A DNA stretch of 64,000 bases from JAJUFS01 sp036381175 (lineage in GTDB: Bacteria; Pseudomonadota; Gammaproteobacteria; Natronospirales; JAJUFS01). Shown piece after piece: positions 40,328 through 48,762 of the stretch. The notes under the pieces were generated by a model. The model was not told the DNA's origin. It saw only the letters and a program-made list of their open reading frames with translations, and made no database searches. Positions within the stretch are counted from its first letter, which is position 1. Each line of letters begins with the position of its first letter. Both the position numbers and the translations under genes were made by a program. Location of the stretch: assembly GCA_036381175.1 (NCBI GenBank), contig DASVDI010000016.1, positions 1-64,000 on the forward strand. The letters are read 5' to 3'.

Positions 40328-41246
40328 CGGCGGCCTCCGCGTCTTCTTCGAGAACTTCTTCCGACGCTTCTTCCGGAATCTCTTCCGGGTCTGCGGTAAT
40401 CCAGGTGTCCTCGGGCGCGCCGACCAGCAGCACTTCGTGAATGCGCTCAAGCTCAGCGACGGGTTCGGCGAGAATGCTGGCGAAGGTCTGGCCGGGATCG
40501 CGCGTCACCTGCGTGACCGTAGCGACCGGATAACCCGGGGGAAAACGGCCGCCGAGACCGGAAGTCACCAGCAGGTCGCCTTCCTGGATATCCGCGGAAT
40601 TCGGCAGGAACGGCAGCTCCAGGCGATCGAGCGCGCCAGTGCCGAAGGCGACCGTGCGCACGCCGTTGCGGTTCACTTCCACGGGAATGGCGTGGCCGGG
40701 ATCGGTGATGAGAATGGCTTGCGAGGTGCCGGGCGCGGCCAGCGTGACCTGGCCGACGACGCCGTCGGCATCGAGCATGGCCATGCCTTTTCGGACGCCG
40801 CTGTCGCTGCCGCGATTGATGGTGACGCGGTGGCGGAACGGATCGAGATCCGCGCGAAGGAGGCTCGCGACCTGCACGTCCAGTTCCATCCGGCGCGAGG
40901 AGTCGAGCAGTTTCCGCAGGCGCGCATTTTCCTCGCGCAGTGCGGCGAGCTGCTGCTGCGAGAAATTGAGTTCCAGCAGCTGGTGGCGCAGCCGTTCGTT
41001 TTCATCCAGCAGTTCGATGCGGCTTGCGAGCGCCATCGACAGCCAGTTCCAGGCGGAAAAGGGAATATCGACCGCCGCGCGCACGGGATAGACCACCACC
41101 GCGAGACCTTCGCGCGCGCGGTCGAGGTGGCCGCCCTGGCGGTCCACGGTCATGAGAATCACGGAAAGGATCACGAAGACAACGGTCTTGAGCCCGGCCC
41201 CCGGAGCCGGAGCGAAGGACCAGCGATGAGATGCGTTTAACGCCAC
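40320..41246 (-). CDS. mreC: Rod-shape-determining protein MreC
   Basis: 308 residues from a GTG at 41246 (VALNASHRW), preceded by GGAAGAG; a longer frame from 41300 is open but lacks family features. Single span LKTVVFVILSVILMTVD near 18-34, coiled coil ELLDENERLRHQLLELN near 75-91, then two beta subdomains (GSDSGVRKGMAMLDADGVVGQ in parts; GDLLVTSGLGGRFPPGYPVA). The last about 25 residues are strongly acidic (EEIPEEASEEVLEEDAEAAD) and unusual. Bridges cytoplasmic MreB to PBP2 in the periplasm. Confidence 0.93.
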   Translation of the reverse strand: MALNASHRWSFAPAPGAGLKTVVFVILSVILMTVDRQGGHLDRAREGLAVVVYPVRAAVDIPFSAWNWLSMALASRIELLDENERLRHQLLELNFSQQQLAALREENARLRKLLDSSRRMELDVQVASLLRADLDPFRHRVTINRGSDSGVRKGMAMLDADGVVGQVTLAAPGTSQAILITDPGHAIPVEVNRNGVRTVAFGTGALDRLELPFLPNSADIQEGDLLVTSGLGGRFPPGYPVATVTQVTRDPGQTFASILAEPVAELERIHEVLLVGAPEDTWITADPEEIPEEASEEVLEEDAEAADE

Positions 41247-41341
41247 GACTCTTCCGTCAACCGTTACGACACATGACCAGGCGTCGCCGAAAACTGCCAC
41301 GCCTGGCGGTAACCGGGAAGTCGGTCATCATTGAAAATGAT

Positions 41342-41362
41342 GCGATCCGAAATGCGGATCGC
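41342..41362. repeat. 8-bp hairpin in the mreB-mreC gap
   Basis: GCGATCCG-AAATG-CGGATCGC. No T tract follows on the minus strand. It may be an attenuator or mRNA stabiliser between mreB and mreC (a 159-bp gap). Nothing else coding is seen there. Confidence 0.45.
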
Positions 41363-41405
41363 GAAAACCGGGAAGTGGCGGTCCGGGCGAACCCGGAAAA
41401 ACACC

Positions 41406-42449
41406 TCACTCCAGCGCGAACAGTTCCGCGCCGTGTTCGTCCATCAGCTCCAGCACCCGGCCGCCGCCGCGGGCAACGCAGGTGAGCGGCTCGTCGGCAA
41501 TGACGACCGGCAGGCCGGTTTCTTCCATCAGCAGGCGGTCGAGATCGCGCAGCAGCGCGCCGCCGCCGGTGAGCACGATGCCGCGGTCGGCCACGTCCGC
41601 GCCGAGTTCCGGCGGTGTCTGTTCCAGCGCGGTTTTCACTGCACCGACGATGCCGGCCAGCGGTTCCTGCAGGGCTTCGAGAATCTCGTTGGAATTCAGC
41701 ACGAAGGCGCGCGGAATGCCTTCGGAAAGGTTGCGCCCCTTGATCTCGATCTCGCGCACTTCCTGGCCCGGGTAGGCCGTGCCGATCTCGTGCTTGATGC
41801 GCTCGGCCGTCGCCTCGCCGATCAGCGTGCCGTAGTTGCGGCGCACGTAGGCAACGATGGCCTCGTCGAAACGATCGCCGCCGATGCGCACCGAGGCGGC
41901 ATAAACGATGCCGTTCAATGAAATGACAGCAACTTCCGAGGTGCCGCCGCCGATGTCCAGCACCATCGAACCGCGCGCTTCCTGGATCGGCATGCCGGCG
42001 CCGATGGCTGCCGCAATGGGTTCTTCGATCAGGTAAACCTTGCGCGCGCCGGCGTGCAGTGCGGAATCCTTGATCGCGCGGCGTTCGACTTCCGTTGCGC
42101 CATAAGGAACGCAGATCAGCACGCGCGGGCTCGGGCGGAAGTAGCGGCTCTCGAGCGCCTTCTTGATGAAGTGCTTGAGCATGTGTTCGGTGACGGTGAA
42201 GTCGGCGATGACGCCGTCCTTCAGCGGGCGGATGGCGGTGATGTTGCCCGGCGTGCGGCCCAGCATGCGCTTGGCTTCGATGCCGACGGCTTCGATCTGC
42301 TTCGCGCCGCGGCCCGGCTCCTCGCGGATCGCCACGACGGACGGTTCATCCAGCACGATGCCGCGGCCACGCACATAGATAAGCGTGTTGGCCGTGCCGA
42401 GGTCGATCGAAACGTCGTTGGAGAGTAATCCCCTGAGGCTCTTGAACAT
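41406..42449 (-). CDS. mreB: Rod-shape-determining actin homologue MreB
   Basis: 347 residues, identical in length to E. coli MreB. Seen: SIDLGTANTLIYVRGRGIV near 15-33, ALESRYFRPSPRVLICVPYG (in parts) near 95-110, EEPIAAAIGAGMPIQEARGSMVLDIGGGTSEVAVIS (in parts) near 140-175 with phosphate-2 and conserved Asp, and GIVLTGGGALLRDLDRLL near 291-308. First gene of the mreBCD-mrdAB-mltB-rlpA chain, divergent from gatC. Confidence 0.98.
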   Translation of the reverse strand: MFKSLRGLLSNDVSIDLGTANTLIYVRGRGIVLDEPSVVAIREEPGRGAKQIEAVGIEAKRMLGRTPGNITAIRPLKDGVIADFTVTEHMLKHFIKKALESRYFRPSPRVLICVPYGATEVERRAIKDSALHAGARKVYLIEEPIAAAIGAGMPIQEARGSMVLDIGGGTSEVAVISLNGIVYAASVRIGGDRFDEAIVAYVRRNYGTLIGEATAERIKHEIGTAYPGQEVREIEIKGRNLSEGIPRAFVLNSNEILEALQEPLAGIVGAVKTALEQTPPELGADVADRGIVLTGGGALLRDLDRLLMEETGLPVVIADEPLTCVARGGGRVLELMDEHGAELFALE

Positions 42450-42490
42450 AGGAAGCGGATGCCAGTTCAGCGGTGAAAATTAAGCTCGCT

Positions 42491-42519
42491 ACTCTAGCAA
42501 TGGGTAGGGCTTTGGGCAA
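42491..42519 (-). promoter_or_regulatory. Predicted sigma70 promoter of the mreB operon
   Basis: Minus strand -35 TTGCCC (42514-42519), 17-bp spacer ending in TGC, -10 TAGAGT (42491-42496), with an extended -10 TGC. Gives a leader of about 35 bases before the mreB ATG at 42449. The 191-bp mreB-gatC gap must also hold a gatC promoter on the plus strand, which I could not locate. Confidence 0.6.
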
Positions 42520-42640
42520 GCGCACGAATGTGATAAGTTCCGCATCCTGCTCGATTTTTTCCTTTCGAAGTGGACGTGAGCGGACCCCGGACTGGCACAA
42601 TCTGCCGCCCGTTTTTCGCGGAGAACCTGCGGAGTATTCA

Positions 42641-42928
42641 ATGGCCCTGACACCCGATGACGTGAAATCCATCGCGCACCTGGCGCGCCTTGAGATTCGC
42701 GAGACGGACATTTCCGCCTACACCGACAACCTGTCGCGCATCCTCGATTTCGTGAAGCAGCTTGAAGCCGCCGATTGCGATGGCGTCGCACCGATGGCGC
42801 ATCCGCTCGATATGTCGCAACGCTTGCGCGCTGATGAAGTCATCGAGCATGACCAGCGCGATCGCTACCAGCAGAACGCGCCGCAGGTCGATGCGGGGCT
42901 CTACCTCGTTCCGAAAGTCATCGAATAA
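42641..42928 (+). CDS. gatC: Aspartyl/glutamyl-tRNA(Asn/Gln) amidotransferase subunit C
   Basis: 95 residues from the ATG at 42641 (GGAG 8 bases ahead); a longer frame upstream crosses the promoter region. LTPDDVKSIAHLARLEI at 3-19 and LSRILDFVKQLEAADCDGV near 30-48 fit GatC, which stabilises the GatAB complex. First of gatCAB, which converts mischarged Glu-tRNA(Gln) or Asp-tRNA(Asn). Confidence 0.95.
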   Translation: MALTPDDVKSIAHLARLEIRETDISAYTDNLSRILDFVKQLEAADCDGVAPMAHPLDMSQRLRADEVIEHDQRDRYQQNAPQVDAGLYLVPKVIE

Positions 42929-42930
42929 CC

Positions 42931-43012
42931 CAGGTAGAAGGTAGAAGCGAGACGGTAGAAGACGCGAGTCTTCTTTCTGCTCTCTTCTTCCTTCTCACTT
43001 CTTCCGGATTCA
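42931..43012. repeat. Polypurine/polypyrimidine inverted element (copy 2)
   Basis: CAGGTAGAAGGTAGAAGCGAGACGG and, after a short centre, TCTTCTTTCTGCTCTCTTCTTCCTTCTCACTTCTTCC. Sits in the gatC-gatA gap. Related to the element at 33680-33770. Confidence 0.7.
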
Positions 43013-43018
43013 AGAAGA

Positions 43019-44473
43019 ATGCACACCAAAACAATTGCCGAACTCTCGAAACTTCTTGCCGCAGGCGAAGTCTCGAGCGAAGAACTCACGCGCAGCTATC
43101 TTGAGCGCATCAGGAAACATCAGCCTGCGCTGAATGCGTTCATCACCGTCACCGAAGACGACGCGCTTGAAGCAGCGAAAGAAGCCGACCTGCTGCGAAA
43201 GAACGGCCAGGCCGGCGCGCTCACCGGCATCCCCATCGCGCAGAAAGATATTTTCTGCACCGATGGCGTGAAGACGAGCTGCGGTTCGAAGATGCTCGAT
43301 AACTTCATCGCGCCGTATGACGCGACGGTCGTCGAGCGAATGAAACGCGCCGGTACGGTCATGCTCGGCAAGACGAACATGGACGAGTTCGCCATGGGTT
43401 CGTCGAACGAAACCAGTTTCTACGGTTCGGTGAAAAATCCCTGGGACGTAACGAAAGTTCCGGGCGGTTCGTCGGGTGGTTCATCCGCTGCCATGGCTGC
43501 GCGACTCGCCGCGGGCACGACAGGCACCGACACCGGTGGCTCGATCCGCCAGCCCGCCGCACTCACCAACCTCACCGGCTTCAAGCCGACGTACGGCCGC
43601 GTTTCGCGCTACGGCATGATTGCGTTCGCATCGAGTCTCGACCAGGCCGGCACGATCACAGCGACCGTTGAAGACGCCGCGATGCTGCTCAATGTCATCG
43701 CCGGTTTCGACGAGCGCGATTCCACTTGCGTGAACGAACCCGTGCCGGATTACACCGCGACGCTGGACGCGGACATTCGCGGATTGAAGATCGGCGTGCC
43801 GAAGGAATTCTTCGACGACGGCCTCGATGACAAGGTCGCACAATGCGTGCGTGACGCGTTGACGGTTTACGAATCGATGGGCGCGACGCTTGTCGATGTG
43901 TCGCTGCCGAATCTCGGTTTGAGCGTGCCGACGTATTACGTCGTCGCGCCGGCGGAATGTTCGTCGAACCTTTCGCGTTTCGACGGCGTGCGCTTTGGTT
44001 ATCGCTGTGAAAATCCTGTCAGCCTGGAAGACCTTTACAAGCGTTCACGCGGCGAAGGTTTCGGTGCGGAAGTGAAGCGCCGCATCATGACCGGCACTTA
44101 CGTGCTGAGCGCGGGTTATTACGATGCGTATTACCTGAAGGCGCAGAAGACGCGCGAACTCATCAAGGAAGATTTCTGCCGCGCGTTCGAAAACGTGGAT
44201 GTATTGATGGGACCGACGACGCCGACGGCGGCATTCGGTATCGGCGAAAAATCCGATGACCCGATCACGATGTATCTGAACGACATCTACGTGAATGGCG
44301 CGAACCTCGCCGGCGTGCCGGGCATGTCCGTACCGATGGGTTTTGTTGACGGCCTGCCTGTTGGCTTGCAGATCATCGGCAATTATTTCGCCGAGGCGAA
44401 AATGCTGAACGTCGCACATCGTTACCAGCAGGAAACCGACTGGCACACGAAGCTGCCGAAAGGTTTTGAATAA
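43019..44473 (+). CDS. gatA: Glutamyl-tRNA(Gln) amidotransferase subunit A
   Basis: 484 residues. Amidase-signature enzyme with the Lys-cisSer-Ser triad: catalytic Lys in GIPIAQKDIFCTDGVKTSCGS (in parts) near 73-90, GGSSGGSSAAMAARLAAGTTGTDTGGSIRQPA (in parts) near 151-182. C-terminal LAGVPGMSVPMGFVDGLPVG near 425-444. Hydrolyses glutamine and delivers ammonia to GatB. Length normal. Confidence 0.97.
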   Translation: MHTKTIAELSKLLAAGEVSSEELTRSYLERIRKHQPALNAFITVTEDDALEAAKEADLLRKNGQAGALTGIPIAQKDIFCTDGVKTSCGSKMLDNFIAPYDATVVERMKRAGTVMLGKTNMDEFAMGSSNETSFYGSVKNPWDVTKVPGGSSGGSSAAMAARLAAGTTGTDTGGSIRQPAALTNLTGFKPTYGRVSRYGMIAFASSLDQAGTITATVEDAAMLLNVIAGFDERDSTCVNEPVPDYTATLDADIRGLKIGVPKEFFDDGLDDKVAQCVRDALTVYESMGATLVDVSLPNLGLSVPTYYVVAPAECSSNLSRFDGVRFGYRCENPVSLEDLYKRSRGEGFGAEVKRRIMTGTYVLSAGYYDAYYLKAQKTRELIKEDFCRAFENVDVLMGPTTPTAAFGIGEKSDDPITMYLNDIYVNGANLAGVPGMSVPMGFVDGLPVGLQIIGNYFAEAKMLNVAHRYQQETDWHTKLPKGFE

Positions 44474-44481
44474 AAGCAAAT

Positions 44482-44577
44482 AGACAGGATTAACAAGATT
44501 TTGAAAAGCGATTAACAGGATTTTTTATTTTGAAGAAATCCTGTTAAATCTGAAAAATCCTGTAAATCCTGTCCATT
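44482..44577. repeat. AGGATTAACAGGATT palindromic element (copy 2)
   Basis: TAGACAGGATTAACAAGATTTTG and AAATCCTGTAAATCCTGTCC are inverted halves with a T-rich centre, matching 22139-22230. Fills the gatA-gatB gap of 124 bases. Confidence 0.8.
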
Positions 44578-44597
44578 CTTTTAAAAGGTTTTTAAAA

Positions 44598-46037
44598 ATG
44601 GAATGGGAAGTCGTAATCGGTCTCGAGATCCACGCGCAGCTCGCGACGAAATCGAAGATTTTTTCCGGCGCATCGACAGCCTACGGCGCGATGCCGAACA
44701 CGCAGGCATGTCTTGTCGATCTCGGTTATCCCGGCGTGCTGCCCGTGCTGAACAAGGAAGCCGTGCGCATGGCGGCGAAGTTCGGTCTCGCGATCGGTGC
44801 GAATGTCGCCGAGCGTTCGGTGTTCGCGCGAAAGAACTATTTCTATCCTGATCTTCCGAAGGGTTACCAGATTTCGCAGTTCGAGCTGCCCGTGGTCGAA
44901 ACCGGCAGCGTCGAGATCGAACTGGAAGACGGCTCCGTGAAAGTCATCGGCATCACGCGCGCGCATCTCGAAGAAGACGCCGGCAAATCGCTGCATGAAG
45001 ATTTCCACGGCATGACGGGCATCGATCTCAATCGCGCCGGTACGCCCTTGCTTGAAATCGTTTCCGAGCCGGACATGCGTTCCGCGAAAGAAGCGATAGC
45101 GTACCTCAAGAAAATTCACACGCTGGTGCGTTATCTCGAAATCTGCGACGGCAACATGCAGGAAGGTTCGTTCCGCTGCGATGCGAACGTGTCCGTGCGC
45201 CCGAAAGGTCAGAAGGAATTCGGCACACGCGCGGAACTGAAGAACCTGAACTCTTTCCGCTTCATCGAAAAGGCGATCAACTTCGAAGTCGCGCGCCAGG
45301 TCGAGCTGATCGAATCCGGCGGCAAGGTTGTGCAGGAAACGCGTCTGTACGATCCGGACAAGGGCGAGACGCGCTCGCTGCGCGCGAAGGAAGAAGCGAA
45401 CGATTACCGCTATTTTCCGGATCCGGACTTGCTGCCGCTGGATATCGAGCGTTCTTTTCTCGAGGAAGTGCGCAAGTCGCTGCCGGAATTGCCGGACGCA
45501 AAGAAGCATCGCTTCATGGAGCAGTATGGTCTTTCCGCATACGACGCGTCCGTGCTGACAACTTCGCGCGCCATGGGCGATTTCTACGAGGCCGTCGTGA
45601 AGGCACTCGGCGGCGCGGATGCCAAGCTCGCCGCAAACTGGGTGATGGGCGAGTTGTCCGGCGCGCTGAACAAGGACGACAAGGAAATTTCGGATTCGCC
45701 GATCTCTGCAGAACATCTCGCGGGCATGCTCAAGCGCATTCTCGATAACACTATCTCCGGCAAGATCGCGAAAGACGTGTTCGAAGCCATGTGGGCGGGC
45801 GAGGGCGATGCCGATGCGATCATCGAGAAAAAAGGCCTGAAACAGATCACCGACACCGGCGCCATTGAGAAGATTGTCGATGAAGTGATCGCCGAAAATC
45901 CTGCGCAGACCGAACAGTACCGCGCAGGCAAGGAAGCGCTGCTCGGTTTCTTCGTCGGCCAGGTGATGAAGAAAACGCAGGGCAAGGCGAATCCGGGACA
46001 GGTGAATCAGCTTTTGAAGCAGAAGCTCTCCGGCTGA
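44598..46037 (+). CDS. gatB: Aspartyl/glutamyl-tRNA(Asn/Gln) amidotransferase subunit B
   Basis: 479 residues. Kinase-like domain: WEVVIGLEIHAQLATKSKIF near 3-22, ARKNYFYPDLPKGYQISQFE near 76-95, LEEDAGKSLH near 125, and GNMQEGSFRCDANVSVRPKG near 185-204. C-terminal helical YqeY-like tRNA-binding tail. Activates and amidates the mischarged aminoacyl-tRNA. Last gene of gatCAB; a hairpin follows. Confidence 0.97.
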   Translation: MEWEVVIGLEIHAQLATKSKIFSGASTAYGAMPNTQACLVDLGYPGVLPVLNKEAVRMAAKFGLAIGANVAERSVFARKNYFYPDLPKGYQISQFELPVVETGSVEIELEDGSVKVIGITRAHLEEDAGKSLHEDFHGMTGIDLNRAGTPLLEIVSEPDMRSAKEAIAYLKKIHTLVRYLEICDGNMQEGSFRCDANVSVRPKGQKEFGTRAELKNLNSFRFIEKAINFEVARQVELIESGGKVVQETRLYDPDKGETRSLRAKEEANDYRYFPDPDLLPLDIERSFLEEVRKSLPELPDAKKHRFMEQYGLSAYDASVLTTSRAMGDFYEAVVKALGGADAKLAANWVMGELSGALNKDDKEISDSPISAEHLAGMLKRILDNTISGKIAKDVFEAMWAGEGDADAIIEKKGLKQITDTGAIEKIVDEVIAENPAQTEQYRAGKEALLGFFVGQVMKKTQGKANPGQVNQLLKQKLSG

Positions 46038-46057
46038 AGGCTTGAATTGTTTCCACG

Positions 46058-46085
46058 AGGCCGCAATCTTCGGGTTGCGGCCTTT
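46058..46085 (+). terminator. Probable intrinsic terminator of gatB
   Basis: AGGCCGCAA-TCTTCGGG-TTGCGGCCT followed by only a short T-rich stretch (TTTCC). Weak tail, but perfect 9-bp stem. Confidence 0.5.
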
Positions 46086-46099
46086 CCATTTGAAGAATC

Positions 46100-46984
46100 A
46101 TGAAAGCGAAAGACAGAGACTCCCTCCACCGTTTCCTCTTCGATCAGATGCCCGTGCGCGGCGAGATCGCGCATCTTGATGCATCATGGCGCGCGGCGCT
46201 TGAGCAGATCGATTACCCGGATGTGATTCGCGATCTGCTCGGCGAGGCGATGGCGGCATGCGTGCTGCTTGCATCCAGCATGAAATTCGAAGGCGGTTTG
46301 ACGCTGCAGCTGCAGGGCGGCAAGCCGCTGACGTTTCTTGTCGTGCAATGCACGAGCACGCTGAATCTGCGCGGCCTCGCGCGTTGGGAAGGCGACCTTC
46401 CGGAAGACGGCGGTCTGCAGGCGCTGACCGGCGACGACGCGCGCATGGCTATTACAATTGAGCAAAAGAAGAACAGCGAACGCTACCAGGGCATCGTGCC
46501 GCTGGAAGGTGAAACGCTCGCGAAATGTTTCGAGGATTATTTCCAGCGTTCGGAGCAATTGCCGACGCGCCTGTTTCTTGCCGCCACCGATGAATGTGCC
46601 GCGGGCATGCTGCTGCAAGTGCTACCGGGGCACGAAGGTGAGGATCGCGCATGGGAGCATGTCGAGACGCTGGGCGAAACCATCACGCCGAATGAATTGC
46701 TCGAACTCGATGCGCCGAACATCCTGCACCGGCTGTACCACGAAGACGACGTTCGCCTGTTCGAATCGACGCCGGTCGCTTTTCGGTGTTCCTGCACGCG
46801 CGATCGCATCGCGGACATGCTGCGTTCGCTGGGCAGCGCCGAGGCGCACGAGATTGTTGCCGAACAAGGTTCTGTCGATGTGAGTTGCGAATTCTGCGGC
46901 AGGGAATACGGTTTCGATGCCGTTGATGTCGAAGCGTTATTCAGCAGCGATGCATCTTCCGAAGGCAGCCGTTCCACGCACTAG
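46100..46984 (+). CDS. hslO: Redox-activated chaperone Hsp33
   Basis: 294 residues (E. coli 292). ATP-independent holdase activated by oxidative unfolding. The zinc-binding redox switch is visible as FRCSCTRDRI near 232 (CxC) and VSCEFCGREYGFD near 262 (CxxC). The N-terminal domain has HRFLFDQMPVRGEIAHLDAS near 9-29 and a YHEDDVRLFES linker. Single gene between gatB terminator and the convergent JAMM gene. Confidence 0.96.
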   Translation: MKAKDRDSLHRFLFDQMPVRGEIAHLDASWRAALEQIDYPDVIRDLLGEAMAACVLLASSMKFEGGLTLQLQGGKPLTFLVVQCTSTLNLRGLARWEGDLPEDGGLQALTGDDARMAITIEQKKNSERYQGIVPLEGETLAKCFEDYFQRSEQLPTRLFLAATDECAAGMLLQVLPGHEGEDRAWEHVETLGETITPNELLELDAPNILHRLYHEDDVRLFESTPVAFRCSCTRDRIADMLRSLGSAEAHEIVAEQGSVDVSCEFCGREYGFDAVDVEALFSSDASSEGSRSTH

Positions 46985-47001
46985 GCTTCAGGCTATATCC
47001 G

Positions 47002-47418
47002 TCATTCCTGATCGCGAACACCGACCTCGACGGCATACGGCGCGTCGCCGTTCAGCCGCCATCCCCGCATCTGCAACACGCCTTTCGTTTCCATGGAAAT
47101 CACGAGATGCAGCGCATCCGGGTAGCCGAGGCGTTCGATATCAAGTTGCGACAGCTCGGGTGCGCTGTCGGGGTGCGAGTGCCAGGTCGCGAACAATGTT
47201 TCGCTGTTTTCACGCAACGTTTTCATGGCATCAATGAGTTCGCGTTCGTCCATTTCGAAACGGTCGCGAGGATCAGGGGCGACATTTCGCACCGGTATCA
47301 CGCGCGTTGCATGTCCGTTGCGCGCGGCGATCAGCCCGCAGACTTCCTTCTCGGGTGAACGCTGCGCTTCGTGCAGCAGCACGATGGCGAGCGTTCTTGG
47401 CAGTTCGACGCGTTCCAT
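47002..47418 (-). CDS. JAMM/MPN-family metalloprotease-like protein
   Basis: 138 residues from the ATG at 47418, whose A overlaps the thioesterase stop. MPN fold with the complete JAMM zinc motif: EVCGLI near 24, then WHSHPDSAPELSQLD near 79-93 (HxHxxP-x6-SxxD, with S and D present). Prokaryotic JAMM proteins trim ubiquitin-like sulfur carriers or isopeptide-like tails. An E1-like enzyme is encoded two genes upstream, but no MoaD/ThiS-like carrier is visible nearby. Substrate unknown. Confidence 0.88.
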   Translation of the reverse strand: MERVELPRTLAIVLLHEAQRSPEKEVCGLIAARNGHATRVIPVRNVAPDPRDRFEMDERELIDAMKTLRENSETLFATWHSHPDSAPELSQLDIERLGYPDALHLVISMETKGVLQMRGWRLNGDAPYAVEVGVRDQE

Positions 47419-47897
47419 TACACCTTGCCATTTCGTGCTGCATTGATCGCCGCGAACGCGCCGTTGAATTCCGCAACGCTTTTGCCATCGCAAACAATGT
47501 TCGCGTGCAGATTGATCCGCGCGCGACCGCGGCGTTCGTACTGTGTAACGAAACCTTGCAGCGCATCTGCTTCGGGAATCATGCAGACGGCAGAGAATTC
47601 CGCGGTGGCGGGCTTGTGGAATTTCATGTGGCCTTCGTGGATGACGATGTGCGCGTCGCGCCCGTGCAGCGCGAGCCAGACGAGTCCCCAGCAGGAGAGT
47701 GTCGCCAGGCCATTCAGGCTGCCGCCGAAAACCGTGCCGATGTGATTGCGGTTGGGTGCGAGTGGTGCGGCGAGGACAAGTTGCGTGTCCGTGAGCGTTT
47801 CGACGCGAACCTGCATCTGCGGCACGAGCGGGATGGAATGATCCAGGTAGTCCTGGAGCAGGCGGACGGCGTCCGCCGGCGGCGGAAAGATAATCAT
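47418..47897 (-). CDS. YiiD-type hot-dog thioesterase (DUF4442-like)
   Basis: 159 residues. Single hot-dog domain: LAAPLAPNRNHIGTVFGGSLNGLATL near 45-70 (in parts), GHMKFHKPATAEFSAVCMIP near 88-107. Matches the C-terminal thioesterase domain of YiiD. Sits between the JAMM and E1-like genes with start/stop contact on both sides, so probably one operon. Acyl substrate cannot be inferred. Confidence 0.85.
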   Translation of the reverse strand: MIIFPPPADAVRLLQDYLDHSIPLVPQMQVRVETLTDTQLVLAAPLAPNRNHIGTVFGGSLNGLATLSCWGLVWLALHGRDAHIVIHEGHMKFHKPATAEFSAVCMIPEADALQGFVTQYERRGRARINLHANIVCDGKSVAEFNGAFAAINAARNGKV

Positions 47898-47898
47898 G

Positions 47899-48684
47899 TC
47901 AGCGGATTTTCAGCACGCCGGCAGGCAGCGCGTTCGCGCCGCACACCGTGCAGGCCGGATCGCGCGCAACGCGCGAGGTTTTCCACGTGCCGAGCAAGGC
48001 GTCGTAATTCAGCAGGCGGCCGGTGAGCGGCTCGCCGATGCGCGCGATCAATTTCACGGCCTCGACGGCCATCATGCTGCCGATCACGCCAACCACCGGC
48101 GAAAGAATGCCGTTCGAACGGCAATTCTCGATGCCCTCCGATGTCTCATCAAAAAGACAGGCGTAACAGGGACTGCTGGCGCGCGCGGGTTCGAAAACGG
48201 CAAGCTGGCCGGAGTAGCGAATCGCCGCGCCCGAAACCAGCGGCACGCCTGCGCTCACGCAGGCCTGGTTGTTCGCGAAGCGCGAACCGAAATTATCCGT
48301 GCCGTCCAGCACCACGTCGGCACCTTCAACTTCCTCGAGCAGTTCTTCCTCGGTCATTCGTTCATCGATGATGTAAACCGCGATGTCGGGATTGATCGCG
48401 AGCAGGCGATCCGCGGCGGACTCGACCTTGAGCATGCCGAGATCATCGGCGCTGTGCGCAATCTGCCGCTGCAGGTTGGAAAGATCGACGGTGTCGTAAT
48501 CGCACAGGATGATTTCACCCACGCCGGCCGCGGCAAGATAAAGTGCGGCGGGCGAGCCGAGGCCGCCCACGCCCATCACCAGCGCGCGCCCCTTGCCAAG
48601 GCGTCGCTGACCCTGCGGACCGAAATCGGGCAGGGCGAGGTGACGGCTGTAACGAAGTTCCGGCGTTATGTCGCGAGTGGTCAT
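47899..48684 (-). CDS. MoeB/ThiF-family E1-like adenylyltransferase
   Basis: 261 residues from the ATG at 48684; an ATG at 48714 overlaps the -10-like TAGAAT at 48713-48718. ELRYSRHLALPDFGPQGQ near 8-25, Rossmann motif VMGVGGLGSPAALYLAAAGVG near 38-58 (in parts), ATP site NLQRQ and DGTDNFGSRF near 130, zinc pairs PCYACLF near 175 and ACTVCG near 248, and the active-cysteine region ENCRSNGILSPVVG near 188. Adenylates the C-terminal Gly-Gly of MoaD or ThiS-like carriers. Which carrier it serves is not shown in this window. Confidence 0.87.
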   Translation of the reverse strand: MTTRDITPELRYSRHLALPDFGPQGQRRLGKGRALVMGVGGLGSPAALYLAAAGVGEIILCDYDTVDLSNLQRQIAHSADDLGMLKVESAADRLLAINPDIAVYIIDERMTEEELLEEVEGADVVLDGTDNFGSRFANNQACVSAGVPLVSGAAIRYSGQLAVFEPARASSPCYACLFDETSEGIENCRSNGILSPVVGVIGSMMAVEAVKLIARIGEPLTGRLLNYDALLGTWKTSRVARDPACTVCGANALPAGVLKIR

Positions 48685-48712
48685 CGGCTGGAAAGGCTGG
48701 TCGGAAAACCGC

Positions 48713-48718
48713 ATTCTA
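48713..48718 (-). promoter_or_regulatory. Possible -10 box of the moeB-like operon (TAGAAT)
   Basis: TAGAAT on the minus strand with no convincing -35. It argues against the ATG at 48714 as start. Confidence 0.3.
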
Positions 48719-48762
48719 TCATCGAAGAGCCAGCGCTATCGTCCGGCGCCACGGGGAGGTCA

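Noticed and set aside
47002..48684. JAMM and E1-like genes as part of a CBASS or similar antiphage system
   Set aside because: No cyclase, effector or HORMA gene is nearby; the neighbours are housekeeping genes.
47896..48762. Upstream extension of the channel-like gene across the moeB-like gene
   Set aside because: It is antisense to an intact E1 enzyme; the membrane protein starts at 48763 with its own Shine-Dalgarno.
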